From Lamprocystis purpurea DSM 4197 (GTDB taxonomy: Bacteria; Pseudomonadota; Gammaproteobacteria; Chromatiales; Chromatiaceae): 64,000 nt of DNA. The number at the start of each line of letters is the position of its first letter. The first letter of the stretch is position 1. Below the pieces are notes generated by a model, which was not told the DNA's origin, did no database searches, and saw only the letters and a program-made list of their open reading frames with translations. The position numbers and the translations under genes are program-made. Positions 32,495-39,946 of the stretch are shown one piece after another. The stretch covers positions 1 through 64,000 of the forward strand of contig NZ_KB902501.1 in assembly GCF_000379525.1 (NCBI RefSeq), in the 5' to 3' direction.

Positions 32495-34923
32495 GCTGGT
32501 TCCCCCATGCGCTCTAAATACTGTTGATCCGGCGGGAACACCGTCACCCGCCGACCGCTACTCTCCACCACTGCCACCCGCCCCAGTTGCTTGGAGTATA
32601 CGCTGTAGCGCGTGCCGCCTTGCGGATCGCGGATCACCACGGCCGCCGCGTCACTCAGCACCCCCGCATAAGCGACATCCAGATCAGCCGGCGCCTGCAA
32701 CGGCCAGCCCGCCCCGTAGCGTCTCAATAGATAGTGTAGTTCACGCGAGTCGATGCCCTTGCCGGCGCTGGCCTGGGTGCGTGCCAGAAAGCCCGCCACC
32801 TCCGGCACCTGTGCATGGGGTGCCAGCAACGCCGCGTTGCGCCGCCACTTCCCGCCGGTCAGACTCACATCCTGGGTCGGCCACCGGGGTTCCCGTAGCG
32901 CCGACCCCACCGCCTGCACCGCGTCAAACCGCTCCGGCCCCAGGGCGGTGCGCAGATCCTCCTTGCCGGCCAACCAACGCCCATCCGCCCGCTGCATCTG
33001 CGCCCACGGCATCCCCGCCGCGTTCAAGTCCCGCGCCCAGCGCGGCGTCATCGCCTCCCGCTGGGCCGGTGTCACCCGCTCCATGAAGTCGGCCACATCC
33101 GTCGCCCCCCGCACCCCATCCTTGCGCATCGGCCGCGTGGTGGGGGTCAAGGAGCACATGCAGTTGTGTGCCACAATACCGTTTGCCGCATACCAATGAT
33201 GCCGGTCGATCTCCAGGTCATAGACATGCCCCGCGAACTCTTTATCCCGAATCTCGACGACCTCGTGCAGCGCTACCAGGCCGGCACCTCGGTCAACCGC
33301 CTGGCTCACGAAACCGGGATATCCCGCTCCATCATCACGCACCGACTGCGCGCGCGCGGCATCGCCGTCAGACCGCTGACCGAAAGTCAAAGGCTCTGGA
33401 TGTCCGGCACCAGCCGGGAGTTTCGTCAGCGCCTCACTGCCCCTGCCCACGCCGCCGTCCGCGGCAAGCCCAAGAGCGTGGCGCATCGCGTCGCCAACGC
33501 GCTCGCCAAGGAGCGCAGACCCGCAGGCATCGCCCCCGCCGAGGATCAGCTCGCGACAATGCTGCGGGAGGCGGGCCTCGATCTCACTCAACAGAAGGCC
33601 GTCCACATCTACAATGTGGACCTCGCCATTCATGCCCCCCCCATCGCCGTGGAAGTGTTCGGCGGCAACTGGCACAGTTACGGCCGACACGCCGCCCGTT
33701 TTGAGGAGCGCCAGAAATACCTGCTCGACGCTGGGTGGCATGTCGTCGTGATCCTGGTACGGCGTTCCGGGCTGCGCGACGCCTGCCGTGACTACCTGAT
33801 CGCTCTGGCGGATGAACTGCGCCGCAACCCACCCCCGCGCAGTCAATACCGCGTGATTCGGGGTACAGGCAAGGCCGCGTCCATCGGCCAACACAATTTC
33901 AATGACCCGGCCTTGATAGCCCGACTTGGTTGCGGCGACGATCCGGCCAGGGACCTGAATCCGGGTATCTCCTAGCACGCAGTGCGGATGCGCCTTGCCC
34001 TTCGGCACCTGCTCCTTGGGCCACACCCCCGCCCCCATCCCGAAATCCACGTCCGCGTAATAGTCGCAGATATCCGCCACCGGGTGACTGGCCGACAGCC
34101 GCCACCGATACCCCAGCACCTCCGGGTCCTCCTCGGACACCGCGATCACCGCCTGATGATGCGCGGTGGACATCTCGGTGCGGGCGATGCGCCGTAGCCC
34201 GTACAACTGCCGATCGTACAGCCACCATTCCAGATGCTTGTCCACCAGGTCCAGCCGCCCCGCGGCCACCGCCTGGCGGATACTGGCCAGGGCATGTTCG
34301 GCTTGGCGCCGCGTCCCGCCCACGCGCAAGGAGGCGACGTGTTCCTCGGCCTCCTTCACCGTCTTGACCCAGTGCGCCATCGCCCCCGGTGTCTTGATGC
34401 TGCCCCGCGCCGCCTGGCGTAGCCGGTCCGCCCAATCCTCGCGCGCCTGCTGGGCGATGGTAAAGCGCTCGCCAGAGGCCGCCTCGATCGCCCGCTGCAT
34501 GTCCATCACCACCGCGTCGGCGGCCCGCCCGGTGCGCACCCCGGCCGCCACCGCCGCGCTCACCCCGGCGCGGGTCTGCTCCTGCCAGGCCCACACCCGC
34601 TGGCTCAGCGTCAACCCATCCGGCCAGCGCTGGGCATAGGCCGCGGCCGTGCGCTCGGCGATCAGCGCGGAACGCAGCTCCGCCGGCACGGTCGCGGCCA
34701 CCGGCTGCACCGCCGCGGCGATGCCTTCGCGGATCAGCGCCTCGGCCGCATCCAGATAGTCACTCACAAATTGGGCGCCCGCCGCATCCAAGATCACCCC
34801 GCCGGCCCGCACCGCCTCGGCAATCGCCGCCGCATAGTCGGCGGCCGTCTCGCCCAGGCGCGCATCATGGGCCTGCACCGCGGCCCACAGCGCCCGCTGC
34901 ACCGCCGCCCAATCAGTCGCCAC
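32446..34923 (-). CDS. Mu gpF-like head morphogenesis protein interrupted by an intein
   Basis: 825 residues as translated; 552 after splicing. The start is taken as GTG 34923 (giving VATDWAAVQRALWAAV), which overlaps the preceding small gene by 11 bp; there is no better ATG. The N-extein (314 residues) is the Mu F-like domain, including LYGLRRIARTEMSTAHHQAVI and HPVADICDYYADVDFGMGAGV. The intein spans residues 315-587. Splicing rejoins KGKAHPH to CMCSLTPT, restoring the HP.C.C motif that marks this family. The C-extein (238 residues) contains PAQREAMTPRWARDLNAAGMPW and a YSVYSKQLGR barwin/nuclease-like tail. gpF-like proteins are minor head proteins needed for capsid assembly. Confidence 0.88.
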   Translation of the reverse strand: MATDWAAVQRALWAAVQAHDARLGETAADYAAAIAEAVRAGGVILDAAGAQFVSDYLDAAEALIREGIAAAVQPVAATVPAELRSALIAERTAAAYAQRWPDGLTLSQRVWAWQEQTRAGVSAAVAAGVRTGRAADAVVMDMQRAIEAASGERFTIAQQAREDWADRLRQAARGSIKTPGAMAHWVKTVKEAEEHVASLRVGGTRRQAEHALASIRQAVAAGRLDLVDKHLEWWLYDRQLYGLRRIARTEMSTAHHQAVIAVSEEDPEVLGYRWRLSASHPVADICDYYADVDFGMGAGVWPKEQVPKGKAHPHCVLGDTRIQVPGRIVAATKSGYQGRVIEIVLADGRGLACTPNHAVLTARGWVAAQFIRQSDQVVTAGVAQPGTPYQDHDDMPPSVEQVFLALLKTGGVSAVTVPVAAEHFHGDGGGMNGEVHIVDVDGLLLSEIEARLPQHCRELILGGGDACGSALLGERVGDAMRHALGLAADGGVGRGSEALTKLPAGAGHPEPLTFGQRSDGDAARAQSVRDDGAGYPGFVSQAVDRGAGLVALHEVVEIRDKEFAGHVYDLEIDRHHWYAANGIVAHNCMCSLTPTTRPMRKDGVRGATDVADFMERVTPAQREAMTPRWARDLNAAGMPWAQMQRADGRWLAGKEDLRTALGPERFDAVQAVGSALREPRWPTQDVSLTGGKWRRNAALLAPHAQVPEVAGFLARTQASAGKGIDSRELHYLLRRYGAGWPLQAPADLDVAYAGVLSDAAAVVIRDPQGGTRYSVYSKQLGRVAVVESSGRRVTVFPPDQQYLERMGEPAWTISKLSGRGPITSG
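33163..33981 (-). mobile_element. Intein in the gpF-like protein
   Basis: 273 codons. Block A: CVLGDTRIQVPG with Cys1. Block B: GLACTPNHAVLTARGWV (TxxH). Block F/G: FAGHVYDLEIDRHHWYAANGIVAHN followed by Cys+1. All residues for protein splicing are present (C1, TxxH, penultimate His, terminal Asn, Cys+1). No LAGLIDADG or HNH endonuclease is seen on this strand; the middle part is low-complexity-like (AEHFHGDGGGMNGEV). The opposite strand of the same DNA encodes a nuclease-like protein (33226-33975). The insertion point is in the most conserved part of the host protein, as expected for a homing element. Confidence 0.92.
33226..33975 (+). CDS. VSR/EDxHD-like homing endonuclease encoded antisense to the intein
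   Basis: 249 residues from ATG 33226 (AGG eight bases upstream; the frame is open from GTG 33166, and ATG 33196 is another option). Residues 1-60 look like a helix-turn-helix: LVQRYQAGTSVNRLAHETGISRSIITHRLRARGI. A PD-(D/E)xK nuclease of the very-short-patch-repair type follows: AEDQLATMLREAGLDL (helix with Glu), YNVDLAI (Asp), IAVEVFGGNWH (Glu and His), FEERQKYLLDAGWHVVVIL. This order fits the EDxHD homing endonucleases. The frame lies wholly inside the intein, in codon register with it; its stop TAG is the complement of the intein's third codon, CTA. I infer it cuts intein-less gpF genes. Confidence 0.78.
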   Translation: MPRELFIPNLDDLVQRYQAGTSVNRLAHETGISRSIITHRLRARGIAVRPLTESQRLWMSGTSREFRQRLTAPAHAAVRGKPKSVAHRVANALAKERRPAGIAPAEDQLATMLREAGLDLTQQKAVHIYNVDLAIHAPPIAVEVFGGNWHSYGRHAARFEERQKYLLDAGWHVVVILVRRSGLRDACRDYLIALADELRRNPPPRSQYRVIRGTGKAASIGQHNFNDPALIARLGCGDDPARDLNPGIS

Positions 34924-35098
34924 GATGCCGCACCACCACCCGCAGATGAGCCGCGACCTGCTCGCGATAGCACGCGGGCACCAGGGCGAGGCGCCGCGCG
35001 GTCTCTGCCGCATCGCGCCCCTGCGCGAGCCAATAATTCCACTGCCCCAGCGTCGCCGTGGGGTCCGGGGGGGGAGGGGGGCCAGCCGCGTCCATCAT
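34913..35098 (-). CDS. Small phage protein
   Basis: 61 residues (MMDAAGPPPPPDPTATLGQWNYWLAQGRDAAETARRLALVP). Pro-rich start, then helical with LGQWNYWLAQGRD. It overlaps both neighbours by a few bases (4 bp upstream, 11 bp into the gpF-like start), which supports translation by coupling. No family recognised. Confidence 0.55.
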   Translation of the reverse strand: MMDAAGPPPPPDPTATLGQWNYWLAQGRDAAETARRLALVPACYREQVAAHLRVVVRHRGD

Positions 35099-35307
35099 GT
35101 CAGCAGCGCGATCGCATCAAAGCACGCCTGCGCCGCGCACAGATGCGTCTCGGCCTCGTACTGCAACTGCTCGATCTTCCGCAGCCGTTGCGCTGCCTCC
35201 TGCGCGGCAAGCAGCCCGCTGAACCCCTCACGCCGCTCCTGCTTGATCCGGTCGATCTCGCCGGGGATCATCTGCGGAGTGATCTTGCGGATCGCCGGCT
35301 CGCTCAC
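35095..35307 (-). CDS. Small phage protein, helical
   Basis: 70 residues (MSEPAIRKITPQMIPGEIDRIKQERREGFSGLLAAQEAAQRLRK). Charged and helical throughout. Tight 4-bp overlaps with the portal gene and the next small gene. No family recognised. Confidence 0.55.
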   Translation of the reverse strand: MSEPAIRKITPQMIPGEIDRIKQERREGFSGLLAAQEAAQRLRKIEQLQYEAETHLCAAQACFDAIALLT

Positions 35308-36689
35308 GCCCCCACCTCCGCGGCCACCCGATCCCCATACGGATCGGCCCCCGCCGCCTGTTCATCATCGATCCGCGCATAATCATCGGGCGAGGCCGCA
35401 TCCCCCAGCACCCGCCGCGCCGCCCGGCCGCGGATCAACCGCTCGGTCGTCGCCCCCAGCCCCAGCGTCAGCGCATCCATATCCTCGGCCAACCGCGCGG
35501 CCAAATCCTGCACCTGGAAGGCCCGTGGATAGACCACCCGCAGATCGGTGCCAGGGTCGACCCGCATCCACCCACAGGCCAGCCGACCGCACGCGATCTC
35601 GGCCGCCTCCAGCGCCTGCGCAAGCAGGCTCAAGGTGTCGTCCGCCGCCCGCAGGTGGAAGCCCAACGCCACCCCCGAGGACTGCACGCCCCCGGTAAAT
35701 TCCAAATTCGCCAGCTCATAGAGCCGCGCCACACAGTCCCGAATCGTCTCCCGATACGCCGTCACCGGCCCATCGGGCGGCGCCACATAGGCCGGCTGGC
35801 CGCCGCCGTCGCTGGAGTAGGGCAGGGCGTTCTCGGTCGACAGCGTCAGACCCGACTCGCGCAAGCGGTCGACCTCGCCCGGATCCTTGAAGGGCAGGGT
35901 GAGGATGCTGAAGGTCTGCGACCGCAGCAGGTCCCGCTGCTCACTCCATAGATTGAATAGGTCGTCGGTGAGCGCGATCACCCCCTCCGCCCACGGCGCC
36001 GCCCGCTCATCGGTCAGTTCCAGCAGTTCCGTGGAGTGCAACCGCACCACCGGCACCTGGCCGCACCCATGCTCACCGGTCAGTGGTGCGCCGGTCGCCT
36101 GGTCCGTCAGCAGCGTCTGGCCCTCCACATCCTCGGCCACCCACCAGCGCGTCGCGTCCCAGCCGCGATAGCGCAGCGTGGTCTCGGTCGTCACCCCCGT
36201 CCCGTAACTCACCCCGTCCGCGCCGGACTCGGCAAAGACGATCTGCGTAATCTCTCCCAGCGGTCCCAGCGTCAACCGGGCCACCGACCCCGGCAGCCGC
36301 AACACCACATAGGGCATCCGCCCGGCATCATCCGCCCGCGTCACCGAGGCCCCGGCCGGCCGGTCCACCACCAGATAGACCGTCCCCAACAGCATGGCGA
36401 GCAGCGTCGCGCGGCGCATCACATCATCGATCTGCCCGCCGCGCCCATCGGCATTGACTTGCAGCGCCTGCCAGGCCGCCGCCTCGCCACTGCGTTGCGC
36501 CGGCCGCGCGAACAGCGTCCCGCGGTAGGCGTCGATGATCTTGCGCGGGTAGTTCAGATACCGGGCCAGCGCCTGGCGCCGCTGAAACTTGTCATCGGTC
36601 TCGCGTGGATGGCGCACCAGATACGTGCCGTCCGCATAGCCGCCGGCACCGCGATAGGCGTCCAGGCGTTGGGTATCCGTCAGCGCCAT
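35304..36689 (-). CDS. Portal protein (DUF4055-type)
   Basis: 461 residues. The start MALTDTQRLDAYRGAGGYADGTYLVRHPRETDDKFQRRQALARYLNYPRKIIDAYRGTLF is characteristic of DUF4055-type portal proteins of transposable siphoviruses. Later text includes WSEQRDLLRSQTFSILTLPF and YRETIRDCVARLYELANL. The portal forms the dodecameric DNA channel at one capsid vertex. It lies between the large terminase and the gpF-like gene, as expected. Confidence 0.82.
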   Translation of the reverse strand: MALTDTQRLDAYRGAGGYADGTYLVRHPRETDDKFQRRQALARYLNYPRKIIDAYRGTLFARPAQRSGEAAAWQALQVNADGRGGQIDDVMRRATLLAMLLGTVYLVVDRPAGASVTRADDAGRMPYVVLRLPGSVARLTLGPLGEITQIVFAESGADGVSYGTGVTTETTLRYRGWDATRWWVAEDVEGQTLLTDQATGAPLTGEHGCGQVPVVRLHSTELLELTDERAAPWAEGVIALTDDLFNLWSEQRDLLRSQTFSILTLPFKDPGEVDRLRESGLTLSTENALPYSSDGGGQPAYVAPPDGPVTAYRETIRDCVARLYELANLEFTGGVQSSGVALGFHLRAADDTLSLLAQALEAAEIACGRLACGWMRVDPGTDLRVVYPRAFQVQDLAARLAEDMDALTLGLGATTERLIRGRAARRVLGDAASPDDYARIDDEQAAGADPYGDRVAAEVGA

Positions 36690-36695
36690 GATTCG

Positions 36696-38309
36696 TTACA
36701 ACCCCAACAACCGCATCGGTGAATAGGTATGCCTAGACCCCGCCAGGCACAAATCCCACAACATCGCCAGCGCATCCGGCCCGTCGTCATGATCGGCATC
36801 CGGGTAATGCCGCAACTGCTCGATCAACTCGCGCTGATCCGGCCGCAGCAGGATCAACCCGTTCTGGCAGTGCGGCTGCAACGCCTCGATCCGCAGCCCC
36901 TTATCGGCGTGCGGCAGCACCCCGCGCGCTGGCACCGGCACCCCCGCGGCAGCCGAACGGCTCACCAACTCGGTGCGCAGAAACTCTTGAAATTGGACGG
37001 ACTCCACCGCCCACAACCGGCAGTGATGCTGCCGCTGCAACGCGATGATGTCCGAGATTATCCGGTCCGGGGTCCGCCGCCGCACACTGGCCTCCAGCAC
37101 AAACAGCCGCCCGGACGGCCGATGAAAGGCCCCCACCACCAGCGCGCTCGGGTCCCCGCGGCGGTTCAGCCGCCCCAGGCTCGGATCGCAGGCGCCAAAG
37201 CACTCGCAGCCCGTGGGCACCTGCGCCCAATACTGCAACGCCTCGGCAAACGGATTCGCCTCGCCGCTCACCGGCTCGTTTTGATGCTCACTCTCGAAGG
37301 CATCGCGGTTCTGGGCGCGGATCAACATCAGCGCATACAACGGCCGCACCGCCGGCCACGACACCACCGCCCCGGCCTCCATCGCGTCCCGGCTCGCCTC
37401 GTAGAAGGCCCGCGCCGCGGTCGGCCCATGCTCGCGCAACACCAGCTCCCACTGCTCCCAGAGGTCCAGCCGGTCCGGCACCTGGATCAGGCTGCGGAAG
37501 TGCCGTCCGCTCCACAGCGGCGAGCGCAACACCCGCGCCAACACCGCGTCGTAATGCAGCACGGTGCCGATATACAGCACATCCATCGACCCATCGGGCG
37601 GCCCCAACGGCAGCACCGTGCGATTCAGCCAAGCGTCCAGCCGATCCCGTTGCTCCGGCGAGCGCACGTTCTCGTCATTCTCCAGGTCATCGAGCACGCA
37701 CAAGTCCGGCCGGTGCGGTCCATGGCGCAACCCGCGCACCCGCTGTCCGGCGCCGAACGCCTGCACCTTCACATTCCCCGTGGTGACAATCACCCCTTCC
37801 TTCCACACCCGCCCGCGGCCCACCGCCTGCGGAAAGTCCGCCTTCAGACGCGGGTTCGCCTCCAACTCCGCTTGCAGCGCGGCCAGTTGTTCCGCCGCCT
37901 GGCGGTAGGTATCCGAGAACAGAATCGGGTAGCGCTTCAGGGCGTAGACGATGCACCACAAGGGCAACGCCAAGGCGCACGTCGTGCTCTTGGTCTCGCC
38001 GCGGGGCGCGGCAATCGCGTCATGATCCCCGGCGCCATTGGTCGCCAGGTCCGGCAGCCGCGCGAACAAATGCGCCTGCAAGGTCGAGGGGGCGACCTCG
38101 CGGCCATCCGGCTGGTAATAGTGGGGGAGATAGGTCCGGCAGAAGTAGCCGAAGTCGGTGCGCGCCCGCGCCCGCCGCGTCGTCGCAGCCTCCGCCCCTG
38201 GGGCGAAGCCCACGCACTCCAATTCAATCTGATCCCGCAGCCCCGCCGCATAGGCCGCCAACTCGTCCAGCCATTCCCGCTGAACGCCGCTCGCCGCCCG
38301 CTTAGCCAT
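36696..38309 (-). CDS. Terminase large subunit
   Basis: 537 residues. The ATPase has a Walker A-like APRGETKSTTCALAL at about 102-116 and Walker B LCVLDDLEND at about 211-220. A C-terminal RNase H-like nuclease starts with FGACDPSLGRLNRRGDPSAL and has LFVLEASVRRRTPDRI and DADHDDGPDALAM with its late acidic residues. The enzyme packages DNA into capsids, in transposable phages by headful cutting. It overlaps the small subunit gene by 8 bp. Confidence 0.88.
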   Translation of the reverse strand: MAKRAASGVQREWLDELAAYAAGLRDQIELECVGFAPGAEAATTRRARARTDFGYFCRTYLPHYYQPDGREVAPSTLQAHLFARLPDLATNGAGDHDAIAAPRGETKSTTCALALPLWCIVYALKRYPILFSDTYRQAAEQLAALQAELEANPRLKADFPQAVGRGRVWKEGVIVTTGNVKVQAFGAGQRVRGLRHGPHRPDLCVLDDLENDENVRSPEQRDRLDAWLNRTVLPLGPPDGSMDVLYIGTVLHYDAVLARVLRSPLWSGRHFRSLIQVPDRLDLWEQWELVLREHGPTAARAFYEASRDAMEAGAVVSWPAVRPLYALMLIRAQNRDAFESEHQNEPVSGEANPFAEALQYWAQVPTGCECFGACDPSLGRLNRRGDPSALVVGAFHRPSGRLFVLEASVRRRTPDRIISDIIALQRQHHCRLWAVESVQFQEFLRTELVSRSAAAGVPVPARGVLPHADKGLRIEALQPHCQNGLILLRPDQRELIEQLRHYPDADHDDGPDALAMLWDLCLAGSRHTYSPMRLLGL

Positions 38310-38838
38310 ACTGCGCCGCCAACCGCTGCCCGGCCGGCTCCAACACCTCCAGCCACACCCCCGCGTGCTGCGGATAGTCGGTGCGGATCAACTCCGACAC
38401 CGTGCGTAGCACCTCCATCGCCAGGCTCAGCTTATCGAGCCCCGCGCCGCCTTCCAGCTCGCGCTGCGTCATCAACCGCAGCCGCATCAGGTTGGCAAAG
38501 GCGTTCATGGAGCGCGGGTCCGGCACCTCGCCGGCCGCCGCCGCCGCGGCAAAGGCCGCCTCATAGCGCTGGATTTGCAAGTCCAGACTGGCCAGGCTCG
38601 CCGCCCGGTCCAGACTCGCCGCCCGCGCCTGCCGCGTTGCCTCGGCCGCATCGGCCGCCGCCCGCGCCACCCAGCCCAGCGTATCGCGCCAGTCGGCCAA
38701 GGTCGCCTTAGCCAGCGGCCACTGGTGTTCGCGCTCGAGCACGCGCAACGTCTCGGCCAGATTCTGGCCGCTCGCGCACCACGCCCGATAGGCCAGTTCG
38801 CGCTCCGCGACCTCATAGCGCCCCGGCTGTTCGGACAT
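38302..38838 (-). CDS. Terminase small subunit (DUF3486-like)
   Basis: 178 residues. Begins with a helix-turn-helix-like stretch (AYRAWCASGQNLAETLRVLEREHQWPLAKATLADWRDTLGW), as in Mu gp27/DUF3486 proteins, then a long Ala-rich helical region used for oligomerisation. Recognises phage DNA for packaging. Directly precedes the large subunit. Confidence 0.78.
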   Translation of the reverse strand: MSEQPGRYEVAERELAYRAWCASGQNLAETLRVLEREHQWPLAKATLADWRDTLGWVARAAADAAEATRQARAASLDRAASLASLDLQIQRYEAAFAAAAAAGEVPDPRSMNAFANLMRLRLMTQRELEGGAGLDKLSLAMEVLRTVSELIRTDYPQHAGVWLEVLEPAGQRLAAQYG

Positions 38839-38840
38839 CG

Positions 38841-39155
38841 CTAGACCCCGCCAACGTCCGGGTCCACCCCCGCATCCTTCACGATCCCCGCGCGCAAGTC
38901 GCGCCCATTGGCCGTGATCGACAGCAAGGCGTTACTGATCTGGCCGATCGCATGATGCTGGATGCGCAGATACCCGCGCTCCTCCAGGTAGCTCAAGTGA
39001 TTGCGGAAATGCACCCCGTCGATCGCCACGCCCAACTGGCGCATCGCATTGCGCACCGTCCCGGCATCGGCCGCCCCGACCACCAAGTCGGCCAGGATCA
39101 CGATGATCCAGCCGCGCTCGGCGATCTGCCGCCCCATCAAATACTGCTCAACCAT
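38841..39155 (-). CDS. Mu gp26-like winged-helix protein
   Basis: 104 residues (MVEQYLMGRQIAERGWIIVILADLVVGAADAGTVRNAMRQLG). The pattern (helix, then FRNHLSYLEERGYLRIQHHAIGQISNALLSITANGRDLRAG) is a winged helix as seen in Mu gp26-like proteins located before the small terminase. Function in the phage is unknown. It overlaps the preceding gene by 8 bp. Confidence 0.65.
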   Translation of the reverse strand: MVEQYLMGRQIAERGWIIVILADLVVGAADAGTVRNAMRQLGVAIDGVHFRNHLSYLEERGYLRIQHHAIGQISNALLSITANGRDLRAGIVKDAGVDPDVGGV

Positions 39156-39483
39156 GACTCCCCCGCTGACTGTCCCGTTGGCTCTCGATCATCTGCGACA
39201 CCCGCGTGACCACAATCTCCAGCCCCGACACCGCTTGGCGCATCTCCCGATCCGCCGCCGCGTGCTCAGCCACCGCCCCGGCCTGCGTCTGGATCGCCGC
39301 CGCCAGCGTCTGCTGCACCGCCACGCGGGCCAGTTCGATATCCCGCATCGACGCGATATACGCCCGCGCCACCACCACCCCGGCATAGATCGCCAGGGCG
39401 AAGATCGCCGCCAACCCCAGCCGTTCAGACAGCAGAGGCACCAGTTCAGACAAGGTGGGTATCGGGTCCATGGCCGCGAGCAT
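39148..39483 (-). CDS. Membrane-anchored coiled-coil protein (DUF2730/Mu gp25-like)
   Basis: 111 residues from ATG 39483 (MLAAMDPIPTLSELVPLL; ATG 39471 also possible). One transmembrane segment (GLAAIFALAIYAGVVVARAYI) is followed by a long helix (RDIELARVAVQQTLAAAIQTQ...) as in DUF2730/gp25-like proteins of Mu-type phages. It may serve in lysis (spanin-like or holin-accessory) since it precedes the terminase genes as in Mu, but this is uncertain. Confidence 0.6.
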   Translation of the reverse strand: MLAAMDPIPTLSELVPLLSERLGLAAIFALAIYAGVVVARAYIASMRDIELARVAVQQTLAAAIQTQAGAVAEHAAADREMRQAVSGLEIVVTRVSQMIESQRDSQRGSHG

Positions 39484-39529
39484 GGCAGGCACCCGCGTGC
39501 GGAGTGTCCTTAGTGGCACGCGGTGCCGG

Positions 39530-39760
39530 GCGTTGTCCAAACAGTTTGGACTGTCAGTCACGTGACGCCTGAAGACATGACGCTAAGTCACTGATTGCGG
39601 ATTTTTGGGGCGTTGTCCAAACAGTTTGGACTGTCAGTCGCCGGGTCGAGGGCTGCCGGGGAGACCAGGGTCCTCACCGGGGCGTTGTCCAAACAGTTTG
39701 GACTGTCAGTCACGTGACGCCTGAAGACGTGACGCTAAGTCACTGATTGCGGATTTTTGG
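39530..39760. repeat. Three palindromes and a duplicated 79-bp segment upstream of the late genes
   Basis: GTCCAAACAGTTTGGAC occurs at 39535-39551, 39615-39631 and 39687-39703, each followed by TGTCAGTC. The 79 bp at 39530-39608 are repeated at 39682-39760 with a single A/G difference; both units end in GCGGATTTTTGG. Each palindrome has 8-bp arms around one base. The array lies between the first late gene and the 153-codon gene, so it may be an operator or late-promoter control region, or a set of hairpin terminators. Confidence 0.75.
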
Positions 39761-39946
39761 CGGAGCGGCGGACCATTTGGTCGGTGCCGACACAATGGTT
39801 GGCGGACCGTCCTTTTTCCCATGGAAGCCTGTCGGGGCGAATTCATTCGCCCCTTGGCCCTGGGCGAGGCCGCTGAGCGTTGGTCGTTGGGGTTCCTTCG
39901 TCACCCCAACCTACGGCCCTCTCTGAGAGAGTACCCTTTACGGCGG
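39562..39946. other. Non-coding control region between repressor side and late genes
   Basis: Besides the palindromes listed separately it contains a GGGGCGAATTCATTCGCCCC-type hairpin at about 39835-39854 and a 29-bp repeat at 39886-39914 that is the exact reverse complement of 31868-31896. No open frame here shows family features. The late promoter should lie in or near this region, reading leftward. Confidence 0.55.

Noticed and set aside
36729-38711. A 660-codon open frame antisense to the terminase genes
   Set aside because: Arg/Gln/His/Pro-rich with no motif; both terminase genes on the other strand are clearly real.
39530-39760. CRISPR-like array
   Set aside because: Only three palindromes with unequal spacing, two of them within a simple 79-bp duplication, and no cas genes.
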